From positions 1 through 45,855 of the forward strand of contig JAOMAZ010000012.1 of NCBI GenBank assembly GCA_028344335.1: 45,855 nucleotides of DNA, given 5' to 3'. Made by a program: the position numbers and the translations under genes. Below are positions 1 through 8,217 of the stretch, in pieces. Position 1 is the first letter of the stretch. Every line of letters begins with the position of its first letter. Source of the DNA: Deltaproteobacteria bacterium (GTDB taxonomy: Archaea; Thermoplasmatota; Poseidoniia; Poseidoniales; Poseidoniaceae). The notes beneath the pieces are model-generated. The model was not told the origin of the DNA. It worked only from the letters and a program-made list of their open reading frames with translations, and did no database searches.

Positions 1-330
1 GCGTTCACAGCCTGGGCATTCAATTTCAGTTTTTGGCACATTTACCTTTACTTCGATTTCGCATTGACAAGCACTACATCTTATGTTACAAGGTCTCTTA
101 CCAAGTCCAACCACCACTATTTTATTACATTCAGGACAACTTAATTTTTCATCTTCCCAATCTCTCCTAGTTGGTTCATGATCAATCTTCATCCTTGCCC
201 CACAAAGCAAGCAGGATATTTCACCCAACACACTTGGAAGTAGACCTTCGCAACGAGGGCAAGTTAACGATGGAGGCGATATCTTTGATTCCACTGAACG
301 GGTCTCTGATGCAGAATTATCACTTGACAT
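1..330 (-). CDS. Multi-zinc-ribbon protein, C-terminus cut by window edge
   Basis: I translated this frame by hand: it is open from an ATG at 330 to the window edge (110 residues, no stop). After a short Ser/Glu-rich start it carries a series of CxxC knuckles: CPRC near residue 25, CLLC near 45, CPEC near 65, CSAC near 87 and CPGC near 106. They are spaced as paired zinc ribbons. No catalytic motif is seen, so a metal-binding, protein- or nucleic-acid-binding scaffold is likely, but the function is unknown. It starts 15 bp after the stop of the winged-helix regulator and probably shares its transcript. Confidence 0.75.
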   Translation of the reverse strand, partial: MSSDNSASETRSVESKISPPSLTCPRCEGLLPSVLGEISCLLCGARMKIDHEPTRRDWEDEKLSCPECNKIVVVGLGKRPCNIRCSACQCEIEVKVNVPKTEIECPGCER

Positions 331-345
331 AAAATCGCCTCTTTA

Positions 346-849
346 TCAACGAGAGCGGGATATAACGGCAACCGCTGCTGGAATAAAAGTGAATGGTAAA
401 TCAAAATCAAGACCGTTGTCTTGTGCCAATTGTTCTACAGATTTTTTGATAGATATTGTATCTGATGAGTTTCCAGATAGATTTACCATCTTGATGGTGG
501 CTCCTTTTTCTAACATCTCTCGTAAAGAAGGGTCAATATTAGAAACCCAAGCGGGTGTTGCTCCAGAACTAGCAGTCGGAGCAGAAGTTTGCTGTGAAGC
601 TTCAAGACTGACTTGCTGAATACATTTCCACCAACGAGCCCTGCCAACATCTCGATGGTTCTCAATCAAACCAACTTTGACCAGATGATTGAGGTGATGG
701 TAGAGATGGTATCGCTCGACCCCAACTGCCTTACACAACTGAACTGTTGACATCTCAGGCGCTGATGCCAATTGTGAATACAGAGCATGCCTAGTTGGAT
801 GAGCAAGAGAAATTCGGATGGGGTCGCCTCGAATCTTCGTCATCGCCAT
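346..849 (-). CDS. Winged-helix (ArsR-like) transcriptional regulator
   Basis: A 167-residue protein. Residues about 15-75 form a winged helix of the ArsR/MarR kind: HPTRHALYSQL is helix 1, VQLCKAVGVERYHLYHHLNHL covers the turn and recognition helix, and VGLIENHRDVGRARWW is the wing. An Ala/Ser/Thr-rich linker follows, then a C-terminal domain of about 60 residues that I do not recognise; it has no obvious CxC metal site. An alternative ATG lies two codons downstream (843). It follows the metal ATPase by 94 bp on the same strand and precedes the zinc-ribbon gene by 15 bp. Control of metal export is a reasonable inference from position only. Confidence 0.8.
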   Translation of the reverse strand: MAMTKIRGDPIRISLAHPTRHALYSQLASAPEMSTVQLCKAVGVERYHLYHHLNHLVKVGLIENHRDVGRARWWKCIQQVSLEASQQTSAPTASSGATPAWVSNIDPSLREMLEKGATIKMVNLSGNSSDTISIKKSVEQLAQDNGLDFDLPFTFIPAAVAVISRSR

Positions 850-943
850 TCCCCGCGACCTGCAAGCCCGCTCATGTATATTTCAAGGCGTCGCAAACCT
901 TCAATCCTTGATAGCCTGAAAATTGCTGATTCATCTAGAGTTA

Positions 944-3577
944 TCAAGAGGATTTTTTAGATGCCGCGATTGCCTTGAAAGCATCTGTTGTATCATTCCA
1001 CAGGTCTTTCCCAAGGTCAAGTAGCATTCTCAACATGCCTTTGTCCCCAGAAAGGCGGGCGCCATTCAAAATAACAAGAATCGCAGAGGCTTCATGCACC
1101 AACACCCCAATCCACAATTGATCATTATACTGGGATAAGACTGACCAAACAAGAATCAAAGTAATTAATACAGAAATTAGAATGTTCTGGACAACTATGG
1201 TACGGGTTTTCTTTGCCAACCTTAGAAGGTTACCAATCAGACGTGGGTCATCTCCAGGAACCAGAACATCTGCTGCCTCCAAGTTAACTTGTTCTCCACT
1301 GCCAATCGCAATCCCCACATCGGAATTTGCTAAGGCCGCTGCATCGTTGAATCCATCTCCTGCCATCATCGTAACATGAGTATTTGAGCGAGAACCAACC
1401 CAATTTGCCTTATCATCGGGTGATAAATCACCTCGGCAGGCAGCAGCAGGTAAGCCAACTCTTGGTCCAAATACTTGAGTTGCAGTTGTTAGGTCTCCAC
1501 TCAAAATTTCGACATTGACTTTCTGATGATGAAGGTCTTTGATGAGTTCCTCCGCCCCTAGCCTGATATCATCGTGAACGAAAACAAAGAGAGCGATTGC
1601 ATTTCCTGATTTACTCAGTAATGAGGCTCCATGGCCTGCTTCTTTGGCTTCCTCAATGGCGGATAGTAACTCTTTTGGGATTGTAACTCCTTCTGATTGT
1701 AGCCAATCTGGACGACCGAAGTAAACCTTTGCCGTACCTTGCTTCGCAATCACGCCGGCTTCTCCATCTTGATGCTCATTAACTTTGACTTCCTGCAAAT
1801 CAGCGGTATATTCCATCACCACCGCCGCATAGGGGTGAGAAGACCTTGCTTCAATTCCTCGAGCCAATTTGAGGGCCGCAGATTCCTGTCGCCCTTTAGC
1901 CATGACAATTTGTTCAAGGCGAGGTTTTCCTGAAGTGAGAGTTCCAGTCTTATCCAAAAGAGCGAGATTGACTTTACCAAGGCGCTCCATTACATCCCCT
2001 CCTCGAGCAATAGCGCCGCTTCGAGCTGCATTTGCCAAAGAAGCAGCATGAGGAACGGGTGCTGCCAGCAATAATGCACAAGGACAAGCGACCACCCAAA
2101 GCAGCAACATTAATTTCCAATTCTCAACATCACCAGAAAGGAACCAGGCCAAGGGCGCACCTAACAATACAAGTGGAATCCAAAGAGCAGTGAAAACCTC
2201 AACTGAACTCTGTAAGCGGGGTGGTTTTTCTCTGAAAGTATGGACATCTTCAATCAATCCACTCAAGCGAGTCTCATCTCCAATCGCAGTAGTTTGAATG
2301 ATTAATGGTCCTTGCTTCAACACTAAGCCAGCAAGCACTTCATCGCCTCTTTCGACCCTTACTGGGACTGACTCACCGGTCAATGGTGCTCTATCAATCG
2401 AACCCATTCCTTCAGTCACTATGCCATCGACAGGGATTATTTCACCACTTCGAACTTCTACTATATCTCCGATTTGCAATAACGATACTGGCATTTCTTC
2501 ACTCCTACATTGAGGTTTTTTTACCGCAACTGGGGAGAGATCTTGTGAACTTGCCATTTGAAGAATCTTTTTCGGCTTACTTGTTTCCTTAACTTGACGG
2601 GCCATTCTTGGTATTCGGTCAAGCCCCCCTTGCATTGCTTCACGAGCACGCACTAATGCAGAGCCTTCCATATGTGCTGTGAAGGCTACCAAAATAATTA
2701 CCAAAAGCGCCTCGCTCCAAGCCTGAAGTATAGCAGCCCCAATCACTGCTAATGAAGTTAGAACTTGGAAGCCAATCTGACGATTTTTCAAACTGGCGAA
2801 GGCCTCGATAAACATTCGATAACCACCCACTAATATTCCCATTATTGCAATGGATGCGGCAAGCCATGCTGATCCTAATGAAGCCATTTCCAATCCCAAA
2901 ACTACAATGAATGCAGGGATAGCCAAAGCTCCACCTATCAATCTAATCTGATCCGGTCTGAGTTTTTGAGAAGAAGATACTCGCAGTGAAACTTCGTGCC
3001 CAATTAAATTTGCAAGCGAGGCGTTTCTTGCCTCAACAATCGAGGGGCTGCAATCAGTTGAAACTTGAACAAGCACAAATCCATCATTATCGATTTGCGC
3101 ATCAAGAATTCCTGATTGGCGCTTTAGTAATTTGAGTAAACCTCGTTGGTCAACACCAAGGCGAGAAGAAACAGCCTTCGCATTTACTCCAACTAATTCA
3201 TTCCAGCCAAGATTTGGAGCATGTCCAAGACTAGTTAGAACTGTATTTGCCTCAGAAAGACTTCCTTTGGACAAATCTACCACTAAACGAACGCTGCCTT
3301 CAGTGGCAGAAACATTGCATTCAGAAACAACATCAAGTCGATTCAAAGCCTTTGTTGCCTTGAATGCACAATCAGGACAGTCCATTCCACTCAGTGGCCA
3401 AGATATCGATTGCTCACCTGCCACAACCAAATCCATCAACATAGAATCAACTGGTGTGGCCTCAATTGTAACTTCGGCAGGTTTTGGAACTTTTTCCGGC
3501 TTTGATGTTTTCACCTTTGGAAGCGCTACCTCATCATCAAGATAGAGGTATTTTCCATCGTCGACAGGCTCAGCCAT
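944..3577 (-). CDS. Heavy-metal-transporting P1B-type ATPase
   Basis: An 877-residue cation pump. The start chosen is the ATG at 3577 (MAEPVDDGK); an in-frame start at 3631 would run into the divergent gene. In order: an HMA metal-binding domain with the CPDC site (residues 67-70), a second HMA-like fold without CxxC (about 130-200), membrane helices from about 210, TGES in the actuator (400-403), the membrane ion site CPC (499-501), the phosphorylated Asp in DKTGT (542), an SSHP nucleotide-binding motif, and the hinge GDGFND (740-745). The last membrane region has HEAS (about 828). CPC usually marks Cu or Zn/Cd pumps, while HE(G/A)-type last helices are usual in P1B-4 pumps, so the metal cannot be named. 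Confidence 0.93.
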   Translation of the reverse strand: MAEPVDDGKYLYLDDEVALPKVKTSKPEKVPKPAEVTIEATPVDSMLMDLVVAGEQSISWPLSGMDCPDCAFKATKALNRLDVVSECNVSATEGSVRLVVDLSKGSLSEANTVLTSLGHAPNLGWNELVGVNAKAVSSRLGVDQRGLLKLLKRQSGILDAQIDNDGFVLVQVSTDCSPSIVEARNASLANLIGHEVSLRVSSSQKLRPDQIRLIGGALAIPAFIVVLGLEMASLGSAWLAASIAIMGILVGGYRMFIEAFASLKNRQIGFQVLTSLAVIGAAILQAWSEALLVIILVAFTAHMEGSALVRAREAMQGGLDRIPRMARQVKETSKPKKILQMASSQDLSPVAVKKPQCRSEEMPVSLLQIGDIVEVRSGEIIPVDGIVTEGMGSIDRAPLTGESVPVRVERGDEVLAGLVLKQGPLIIQTTAIGDETRLSGLIEDVHTFREKPPRLQSSVEVFTALWIPLVLLGAPLAWFLSGDVENWKLMLLLWVVACPCALLLAAPVPHAASLANAARSGAIARGGDVMERLGKVNLALLDKTGTLTSGKPRLEQIVMAKGRQESAALKLARGIEARSSHPYAAVVMEYTADLQEVKVNEHQDGEAGVIAKQGTAKVYFGRPDWLQSEGVTIPKELLSAIEEAKEAGHGASLLSKSGNAIALFVFVHDDIRLGAEELIKDLHHQKVNVEILSGDLTTATQVFGPRVGLPAAACRGDLSPDDKANWVGSRSNTHVTMMAGDGFNDAAALANSDVGIAIGSGEQVNLEAADVLVPGDDPRLIGNLLRLAKKTRTIVVQNILISVLITLILVWSVLSQYNDQLWIGVLVHEASAILVILNGARLSGDKGMLRMLLDLGKDLWNDTTDAFKAIAASKKSS

Positions 3578-3659
3578 AATCACCGTGGACAAGCAAGCAG
3601 TCTTGAACCCAGCGCAAAGGCGACGGTACAATCAAGCGCTACTGCCTTTAGCAACAATC

Positions 3660-4370
3660 ATGGGTCTGCTACCTAATTCACACCAACTTCAAATGTTGGT
3701 TATCGATATTGATGGAACACTCACCGATGAAAATAAATTACTTCATACCGGTGCAGTTGAAGCATTACGCAAGTTGGAACAGGCAGGGATTCCTGTTGGG
3801 TTAGCAACCGGAAATGTAAGACCAATAACGTGGGGATTGTGGCGCTTTCTTGGCCTAAGTGGGCCAATGATTTGTGAAACAGGAGGGGTTATCTGGGAGC
3901 CTGAATTCAATCATCTCGAGGTAATGGCAAATGGAGAAGGGGCAAAATCAGCAGCTAATTGGCTGGCAACAAAAATGGACTTAGATCCTACCGGAATTGA
4001 ATCAAATGCGTGGAGAGAAAGTGAATGGTGCCTGAAGATAGTTGCTGATGACCAGAGAATGAGAGAATTGCTAGTAGATTCACAATGGCCTGACTTGACG
4101 GTGATGCGAACTGGGTTTGCAATTCATCTTGCGGAACCCCAAGTCAACAAAGGAACTGGTCTTCTACACTCTCTCAAGATAAGAGGTATTGAAGCCAAGA
4201 ATGTGTGTGTTGTTGGAGATGCATCAAATGATGACCCGATGTTTGAGGTTGCTGGACATTCCATCGCAGTAGGTGGTGCATTCGAATCAACCAAGCAGGC
4301 GGCTGACGTTATATCGCCTTACTATCGAGCTGACACTTTGGTCCATTTGGTGGATGAATGGCTCAATTGA
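3660..4370 (+). CDS. HAD-superfamily phosphatase, archaeal phosphoglycolate phosphatase-like
   Basis: Contains HAD motif I (IDIDGTLTDENK, first Asp the nucleophile), motif II in GLATGN, and motif IV in VVGDASNDDPMF. A C2-type cap lies between them, the layout of archaeal phosphoglycolate/sugar phosphatases of about 230 residues. The frame extends upstream to a GTG at 3585, but that would leave only 7 bp to the divergent ATPase start. Members of this family usually begin just before motif I, so I prefer ATG 3660; ATG 3693 is also possible. The likely role is removal of phosphoglycolate, but HAD specificity cannot be read from motifs. It converges on the next gene with a 22-bp gap. Confidence 0.85.
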   Translation: MGLLPNSHQLQMLVIDIDGTLTDENKLLHTGAVEALRKLEQAGIPVGLATGNVRPITWGLWRFLGLSGPMICETGGVIWEPEFNHLEVMANGEGAKSAANWLATKMDLDPTGIESNAWRESEWCLKIVADDQRMRELLVDSQWPDLTVMRTGFAIHLAEPQVNKGTGLLHSLKIRGIEAKNVCVVGDASNDDPMFEVAGHSIAVGGAFESTKQAADVISPYYRADTLVHLVDEWLN

Positions 4371-4392
4371 AAAATCAATTATTTCAGTTGTA

Positions 4393-4917
4393 TTATCCAT
4401 GGCGTGTCCAAGGCCCAGGTTGACTAAGTGAACGATACCATTTTGCTCCTTGGAAGTCAGTCCATTCATAGCCCTCCTTCTCCAATCCCTTTTCCTCAAG
4501 AGGAGGCGCCCAACCAATGAATCCTCTTGCCGCGTCAGAAGAAGTAAATGCAGCAGCATGACCAGGGTGAATCCCCATTTTAGTGATTAGGCAATTAAGA
4601 ACAGTTTGTTCATCACAACTTTCAATGGGCGTCTCCAAATGGGTTGATGTAAAGGAAATCAACTGGTTATAATTTCTTTTTCGAGATGAAGAAAGTTTTC
4701 TGCCTAACCTCCTTTCATGCTCCTTTCTTTGTGTTTCACCACTTTTCCAATGTGTATAGCAATGAGTATGTTCAGGTTTGTAAACATGTTGAGCGCAGGT
4801 TTCAGAAGCACATATTGGATTTCCTGAAAGATCGATTGTGTTGGTTGGCCTATATTGAACTGGTTGAGATCTAGCTTGTGGCTTCTTGCCACCAGTCAAC
4901 CAATCAAAAAAACCCAT
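4393..4917 (-). CDS. Unknown protein with Cys/His cluster and GYEW...WYR C-terminal motif
   Basis: About 174 residues from ATG 4917 (MGFFDWLTGGKK); a GTG at 4926 is the longer choice. Residues about 35-60 hold a Cys/His cluster (CASETCAQHV, then HTHCYTHW) that could bind zinc. A Lys/Arg-rich stretch follows (RRLGRKLSSSRKR). The middle (about 85-130) may be a small helical domain. The C-terminus has an aromatic motif, GYEWTDFQGAKWYRS, resembling short Trp/Tyr motifs in other proteins of this window. No signal peptide or membrane helix. I do not recognise the family. A 26-residue ORF ends just upstream of the start, and PriS lies beyond it on the same strand. Confidence 0.7.
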   Translation of the reverse strand: MGFFDWLTGGKKPQARSQPVQYRPTNTIDLSGNPICASETCAQHVYKPEHTHCYTHWKSGETQRKEHERRLGRKLSSSRKRNYNQLISFTSTHLETPIESCDEQTVLNCLITKMGIHPGHAAAFTSSDAARGFIGWAPPLEEKGLEKEGYEWTDFQGAKWYRSLSQPGPWTRHG

Positions 4918-4922
4918 TTCTT

Positions 4923-5003
4923 TCACCCGTTTTGGATACGGGGCGCCCCTACCCCGTATCCTACTGAAGTCTTGGTATGCTTGAAGTAATCTTCAACGGT
5001 CAT
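4923..5003 (-). CDS. Possible 26-residue peptide between PriS and the next gene
   Basis: An ATG at 5003 opens a short frame (begins MTVEDYFKHTKTS, ends APRIQNG) stopping with TGA at 4925-4923, five bases before ATG 4917 of the next gene. It is preceded by a purine-rich GGGAGCG. A TATA-like ATTATAA lies about 45 bp upstream on the minus strand. The close, coupled spacing suggests translation, but 26 codons can arise by chance. The frame contains the 10-bp inverted repeat at 4934-4961, so structure and coding coincide here. Confidence 0.35.
   Translation of the reverse strand: MTVEDYFKHTKTSVGYGVGAPRIQNG
4934..4961. repeat. 10-bp perfect inverted repeat (hairpin)
   Basis: GGATACGGGG at 4934-4943 is complementary to CCCCGTATCC at 4952-4961, with an 8-base loop. 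A second small hairpin, TTGAAG-taat-CTTCAA, lies at 4981-4996. Both fall between PriS and the downstream gene and could fold in the transcript. There is no poly-T tract beside them, so a classical terminator is unlikely. Confidence 0.7.
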
Positions 5004-5056
5004 CGCTTTCGCTCCCTTTGGGACAAATTACCTAAGACACAGGAAGGTTATAATCT

Positions 5057-6361
5057 TCACTTGAAATTTGAAATGCGAATACTACAGGATTCAGAACCGG
5101 TGAAATCCTCAGACATAGGGTCATCCATCTGCACCAAACCACCAAGGCGTTGAATCAATTCTAAATGCGGATTTGACCAAGGTTCCTTGCAGCGTTCTTT
5201 TTCAGAAGGCAATACTCCCAGATATTCAAAATCTTCATCAGAAAAACCATCCTCCCATTTACGGGGAGAAACTCCTGTCCATGAATGACCTAAGCGTTCA
5301 AATTGTGAATATGCTAATCCAAGACCGAGTTCCTTCAACCTACGCATCATTTGTTGTTTTTGAAAGGCGAGAGGTACCAACAACAATTCTCTATCACCTG
5401 CTTTCCAATGATGGCATGGAGACCAGCCGATTTCATCTAACTCTTCATACAATCGTTGCTTTCTCTTATTACCCCAATGACGTGGAACCCAAGACAATAA
5501 TGCCGACCTATCTTTAGTACCTGCAACATGAGAACTGGCTTCCATTACTACCCAAGAACCGTGATCAACAACGGTGACTTTTTCTTTCTGGGATGATTTC
5601 TTTTTCGCCTTCACCTTTGATGGCCAATATGGCATCTTTACTGCCTTTTTATGACGCGGAATATCCTTTACCCAAGTCCGCAATGGCTTTGCTAAAGTTT
5701 CCTTATCGATGATTGTACATATCCAACCAGTCTTTCCATGAAGCGACGCAGGAAGTCGAATAATACGACGAGTATCTGCCGTAACGGTTTCATCTACAGC
5801 AAAGCCAGCAGCAAGAACCCGTTGCAATAATTGCGTACGTTCATCTCTAACTTTTTGCTCTCTAAGGCGGGGCTCTTCGATTGCAAACTTCTCTCTATCA
5901 AGGTCTTTCAAAACGATGTGAAATCCTTTACTGCCACTATAGGAAATATACTGCAAATTCAAATTCTCATTTTCTTCCAACCAATCTACCAATGAAGAGG
6001 TGATTTTTCGAGCCGCTTCAAGGCGACGGTGGCAAAATGGAGTTTGATCGATATCGAAAACTACCAAATGGTCTAGTAAAATCGGAGCGGGTTTGTTTGT
6101 TTCACGAATACGGGGTAAGCCGATTGGCTCTAGCCATTCTGCTGTGCCATAATACAAATCGGTAGGTGGCTCGCCTCCAAAGGACTTGAGCAACTGAGAG
6201 TGTTTGGAAATGCGTTTTCTATTACTGCTCCAACGTCCGCTACTTTCTCGCCATCTAAATTGGTGGCGGGATGGTTTATTCAACCATGAAAGGTCGATTT
6301 TATTTTCACCATACCAGTTATTGAGTTCTTCAATACTAAGAAGTTGAGACATAGAAATCAT
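5057..6361 (-). CDS. priS: DNA primase small (catalytic) subunit PriS
   Basis: A 434-residue archaeo-eukaryotic primase that makes primers for replication with PriL (not in this window). The catalytic acidic pair is in VVFDIDQT (Asp103 and Asp105), the SGSKGFH motif at 142-148 supplies Ser, Lys and His to the active site, and RIIRLPASLHGKTG (about 199-212) corresponds to the third conserved block with His208. The C-terminal half is more divergent and somewhat long for the family. The ATG at 6361 overlaps the TGA of the upstream aminotransferase (ATGA), which supports this start by coupling; an internal ATG lies at 6352. Confidence 0.92.
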   Translation of the reverse strand: MISMSQLLSIEELNNWYGENKIDLSWLNKPSRHQFRWRESSGRWSSNRKRISKHSQLLKSFGGEPPTDLYYGTAEWLEPIGLPRIRETNKPAPILLDHLVVFDIDQTPFCHRRLEAARKITSSLVDWLEENENLNLQYISYSGSKGFHIVLKDLDREKFAIEEPRLREQKVRDERTQLLQRVLAAGFAVDETVTADTRRIIRLPASLHGKTGWICTIIDKETLAKPLRTWVKDIPRHKKAVKMPYWPSKVKAKKKSSQKEKVTVVDHGSWVVMEASSHVAGTKDRSALLSWVPRHWGNKRKQRLYEELDEIGWSPCHHWKAGDRELLLVPLAFQKQQMMRRLKELGLGLAYSQFERLGHSWTGVSPRKWEDGFSDEDFEYLGVLPSEKERCKEPWSNPHLELIQRLGGLVQMDDPMSEDFTGSESCSIRISNFK

Positions 6362-7884
6362 TCAAGGAATTCCTGAATTGCTTGTCTTGTGATATCTATT
6401 ACAAGGTCGATTTCTTCAGATGTGATGCCAAAGTGCGGGGTGTATCGAAGCGCATTTTCTCCACCGTGGATTACACCCAGTCCATTCTTTCTGCACCAAA
6501 CTTCCACTTGGTCGAAACCAACAACCTTCATCTTGTCAGGATCAAGTTCCATGCTCAACAACAATCCTGTTCCTTGGGTCTTCATGACTACTGATGGGAA
6601 TTCAACTGCAAGAGCCTCTAACTTTCTAAGGAACTCCTCTCCGCGGGAACGGATATTTTGGCGTAATTCTGGCGTGATCTTGTCAAGGACTGCGGCTGCA
6701 GTTTCCAAAGCACGCGGATTAGTAGTCATGGTATTACCATAGATTCCTACTACGTATAATTTGGAAGCACGAGGCGATAAGCCAAGTACTGAAAGAGGAT
6801 ACTGCCCTGCATTGAGGGCTTTTGACCAAGTTTCTAAATCAGGGACTTGACAATCTTCGAAGCCGGCATAATCGATTATTGAAAGACAACCTTGAGTGCG
6901 GATTCCAGCCTGAATTGAATCAACAAGCAACATTGAACCATGCTCTAATGTTAAACGGCGAGCCTCATCATAAAATTCACGACTGACACATTGTCCTGGA
7001 TTTCCTTCTCCTTGAACAGGTTCAAGGGCCATCAATTCGATGAAATATCCTTCAGCATCGGCCGCAGCGAAGGCAGCACGTAATGCTTCGATATCATTGG
7101 AAGGAACCAAAATAAGGGTATCTCGGTCTCTAAAGGTTGCTAAATTTGCATCATAAGAAGGTAGGCAGGAATGGGATAGTTGAGCAGGACGGTCGGTACG
7201 GCCATGAAATGCCTTCTCGATTGCCAGTAGTTTTGTTGGTTTGTCTGCATGACGACCACCTTCTCCAGTCATTCGCATAGAGTTTACATCGGAGATACGG
7301 CAAGCAACTGTTACTGATTCTGAACCGCTATTCATGCAGATGAACTTTGAGAATGGGCATGAACCTCGTGCGTGACCAAGTTCTTTACGCAAGCCATCAG
7401 CAAGGCGTTTCTGACTAAATGATGGGGTCATTACATTAGCCATTACCCAATTCTTTGACATGGCATTGATTATTTCATCAGGGCCATGGCCGCCACCCAG
7501 CATTCCATAGCCACCATTGTCATGCAATACCGCTCCATGAGCAGTTACAACCCAAGGTCCACGTGCTGCTAGAGCCACGTATGGATTGACGGTTTCTGGA
7601 GCGTAGAAATTTATGAAATCAGATTGTAATTCTTCAACCAATGTGGCTTCATCAACCTGTGTTGAGGGCAGGCTGTCAAACAAAGAAGATGCTTCTTCAA
7701 TTGCTCGGACTAGATTATTATCAGAGGTACAGAATTTTGCAATGATATCGTCTGAAAGACCTACTGTCAATTGCTCTCCGCATCGACTTCTCATCGAATG
7801 GAGCAGGGCCAAGGATGGTAATAGGGTTGAGACGACCATGACACTGGTGGAGGAGGGCCCATATTCAATATTGTTATCAACCAT
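6358..7884 (-). CDS. Class III PLP-dependent aminotransferase, specificity unknown
   Basis: 508 residues, longer than most of the family because of an N-terminal extension of about 90 residues. The fold-type I core is clear: the phosphate-binding MNSGSESV (about 184-191), the aromatic/Gly FHGRTDRP, the cofactor-ring Asp in LLVDSIQAG (Asp322), and the PLP-linked lysine in TWSKALNAG (Lys355). The usual D-E-V-Q-(T/S)-G is changed to D-S-I-Q-A-G. It resembles lysine-6, acetylornithine and 4-aminobutyrate aminotransferases, but I cannot choose a substrate. Co-transcribed with priS through a 4-base overlap, and divergent from the DEAD-box gene. Confidence 0.85.
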   Translation of the reverse strand: MVDNNIEYGPSSTSVMVVSTLLPSLALLHSMRSRCGEQLTVGLSDDIIAKFCTSDNNLVRAIEEASSLFDSLPSTQVDEATLVEELQSDFINFYAPETVNPYVALAARGPWVVTAHGAVLHDNGGYGMLGGGHGPDEIINAMSKNWVMANVMTPSFSQKRLADGLRKELGHARGSCPFSKFICMNSGSESVTVACRISDVNSMRMTGEGGRHADKPTKLLAIEKAFHGRTDRPAQLSHSCLPSYDANLATFRDRDTLILVPSNDIEALRAAFAAADAEGYFIELMALEPVQGEGNPGQCVSREFYDEARRLTLEHGSMLLVDSIQAGIRTQGCLSIIDYAGFEDCQVPDLETWSKALNAGQYPLSVLGLSPRASKLYVVGIYGNTMTTNPRALETAAAVLDKITPELRQNIRSRGEEFLRKLEALAVEFPSVVMKTQGTGLLLSMELDPDKMKVVGFDQVEVWCRKNGLGVIHGGENALRYTPHFGITSEEIDLVIDITRQAIQEFLE

Positions 7885-7946
7885 CTCAACGCTTTCGTGC
7901 CATCAAAAACAATGTATCATTGAAAGCCAATATGGTTTCAATCAAG

Positions 7947-7960
7947 GTTATTGTAATAAC
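7947..7960. promoter_or_regulatory. 14-bp operator-like palindrome GTTATT-gt-AATAAC
   Basis: A perfect 6+6 inverted repeat with a 2-base spacer, 63 bp upstream of the aminotransferase start. An imperfect one (TGAAAgCC ... GGtTTCA, 7922-7941) lies beside it. Either could bind a dimeric regulator of the aminotransferase-priS unit. No proof beyond symmetry and position. Confidence 0.35.
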
Positions 7961-8002
7961 ATTAAGATTAGAATGGCTTGAGTGAATAGTGATGCAGAGA
8001 AA

Positions 8003-8107
8003 GGGTGGGTTTGATGTACTTCCAATGACAACAGGTTTCCTGAACCACGGTCCTGAAGACAACTCCGTTCAGTCCCACCCGTTAACAGGGCCGTGATTCT
8101 CAATCAC
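8003..8107 (+). ncRNA. Candidate structured leader RNA of the DEAD-box gene
   Basis: The 330-bp gap 7885-8214 has no convincing ORF but strong pairing. GGGTGGG (8003-8009) pairs perfectly with CCCACCC (8074-8080). CACGGTCCTG (8046-8055) pairs with CAGGGCCGTG (8086-8095), ten pairs with one G-U. These stems interlock, so they form a pseudoknot or alternatives. GTGATT-ctc-AATCAC follows at 8093-8107, and a small GGTT/AACC hairpin sits at 8034-8046. The block ends about 110 bp before the helicase start. It could be a 5' leader or an independent small RNA. It does not fit a tRNA: no T-arm or D-arm. Confidence 0.4.
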
Positions 8108-8217
8108 TATCTAACATAGATTCAATCCAATTGTGTTTTAGGTGATGGGTTTGGCCCCGTAAACAGACTGGTTGGCGTATAGAGCAAATTGCAGCGCGAA
8201 AACCTTGGTCTGAAGTG

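Noticed and set aside
4934-4961. 10-bp inverted repeat as a terminator of priS
   Set aside because: No following T-tract on either strand, and it lies within a possible coding frame.
8003-8080. tRNA-like segment: 7-bp terminal stem and about 78 bases long
   Set aside because: No T-loop (GTTCRANNC) or D-arm, and no anticodon stem in the right place. Kept only as a structured leader candidate.
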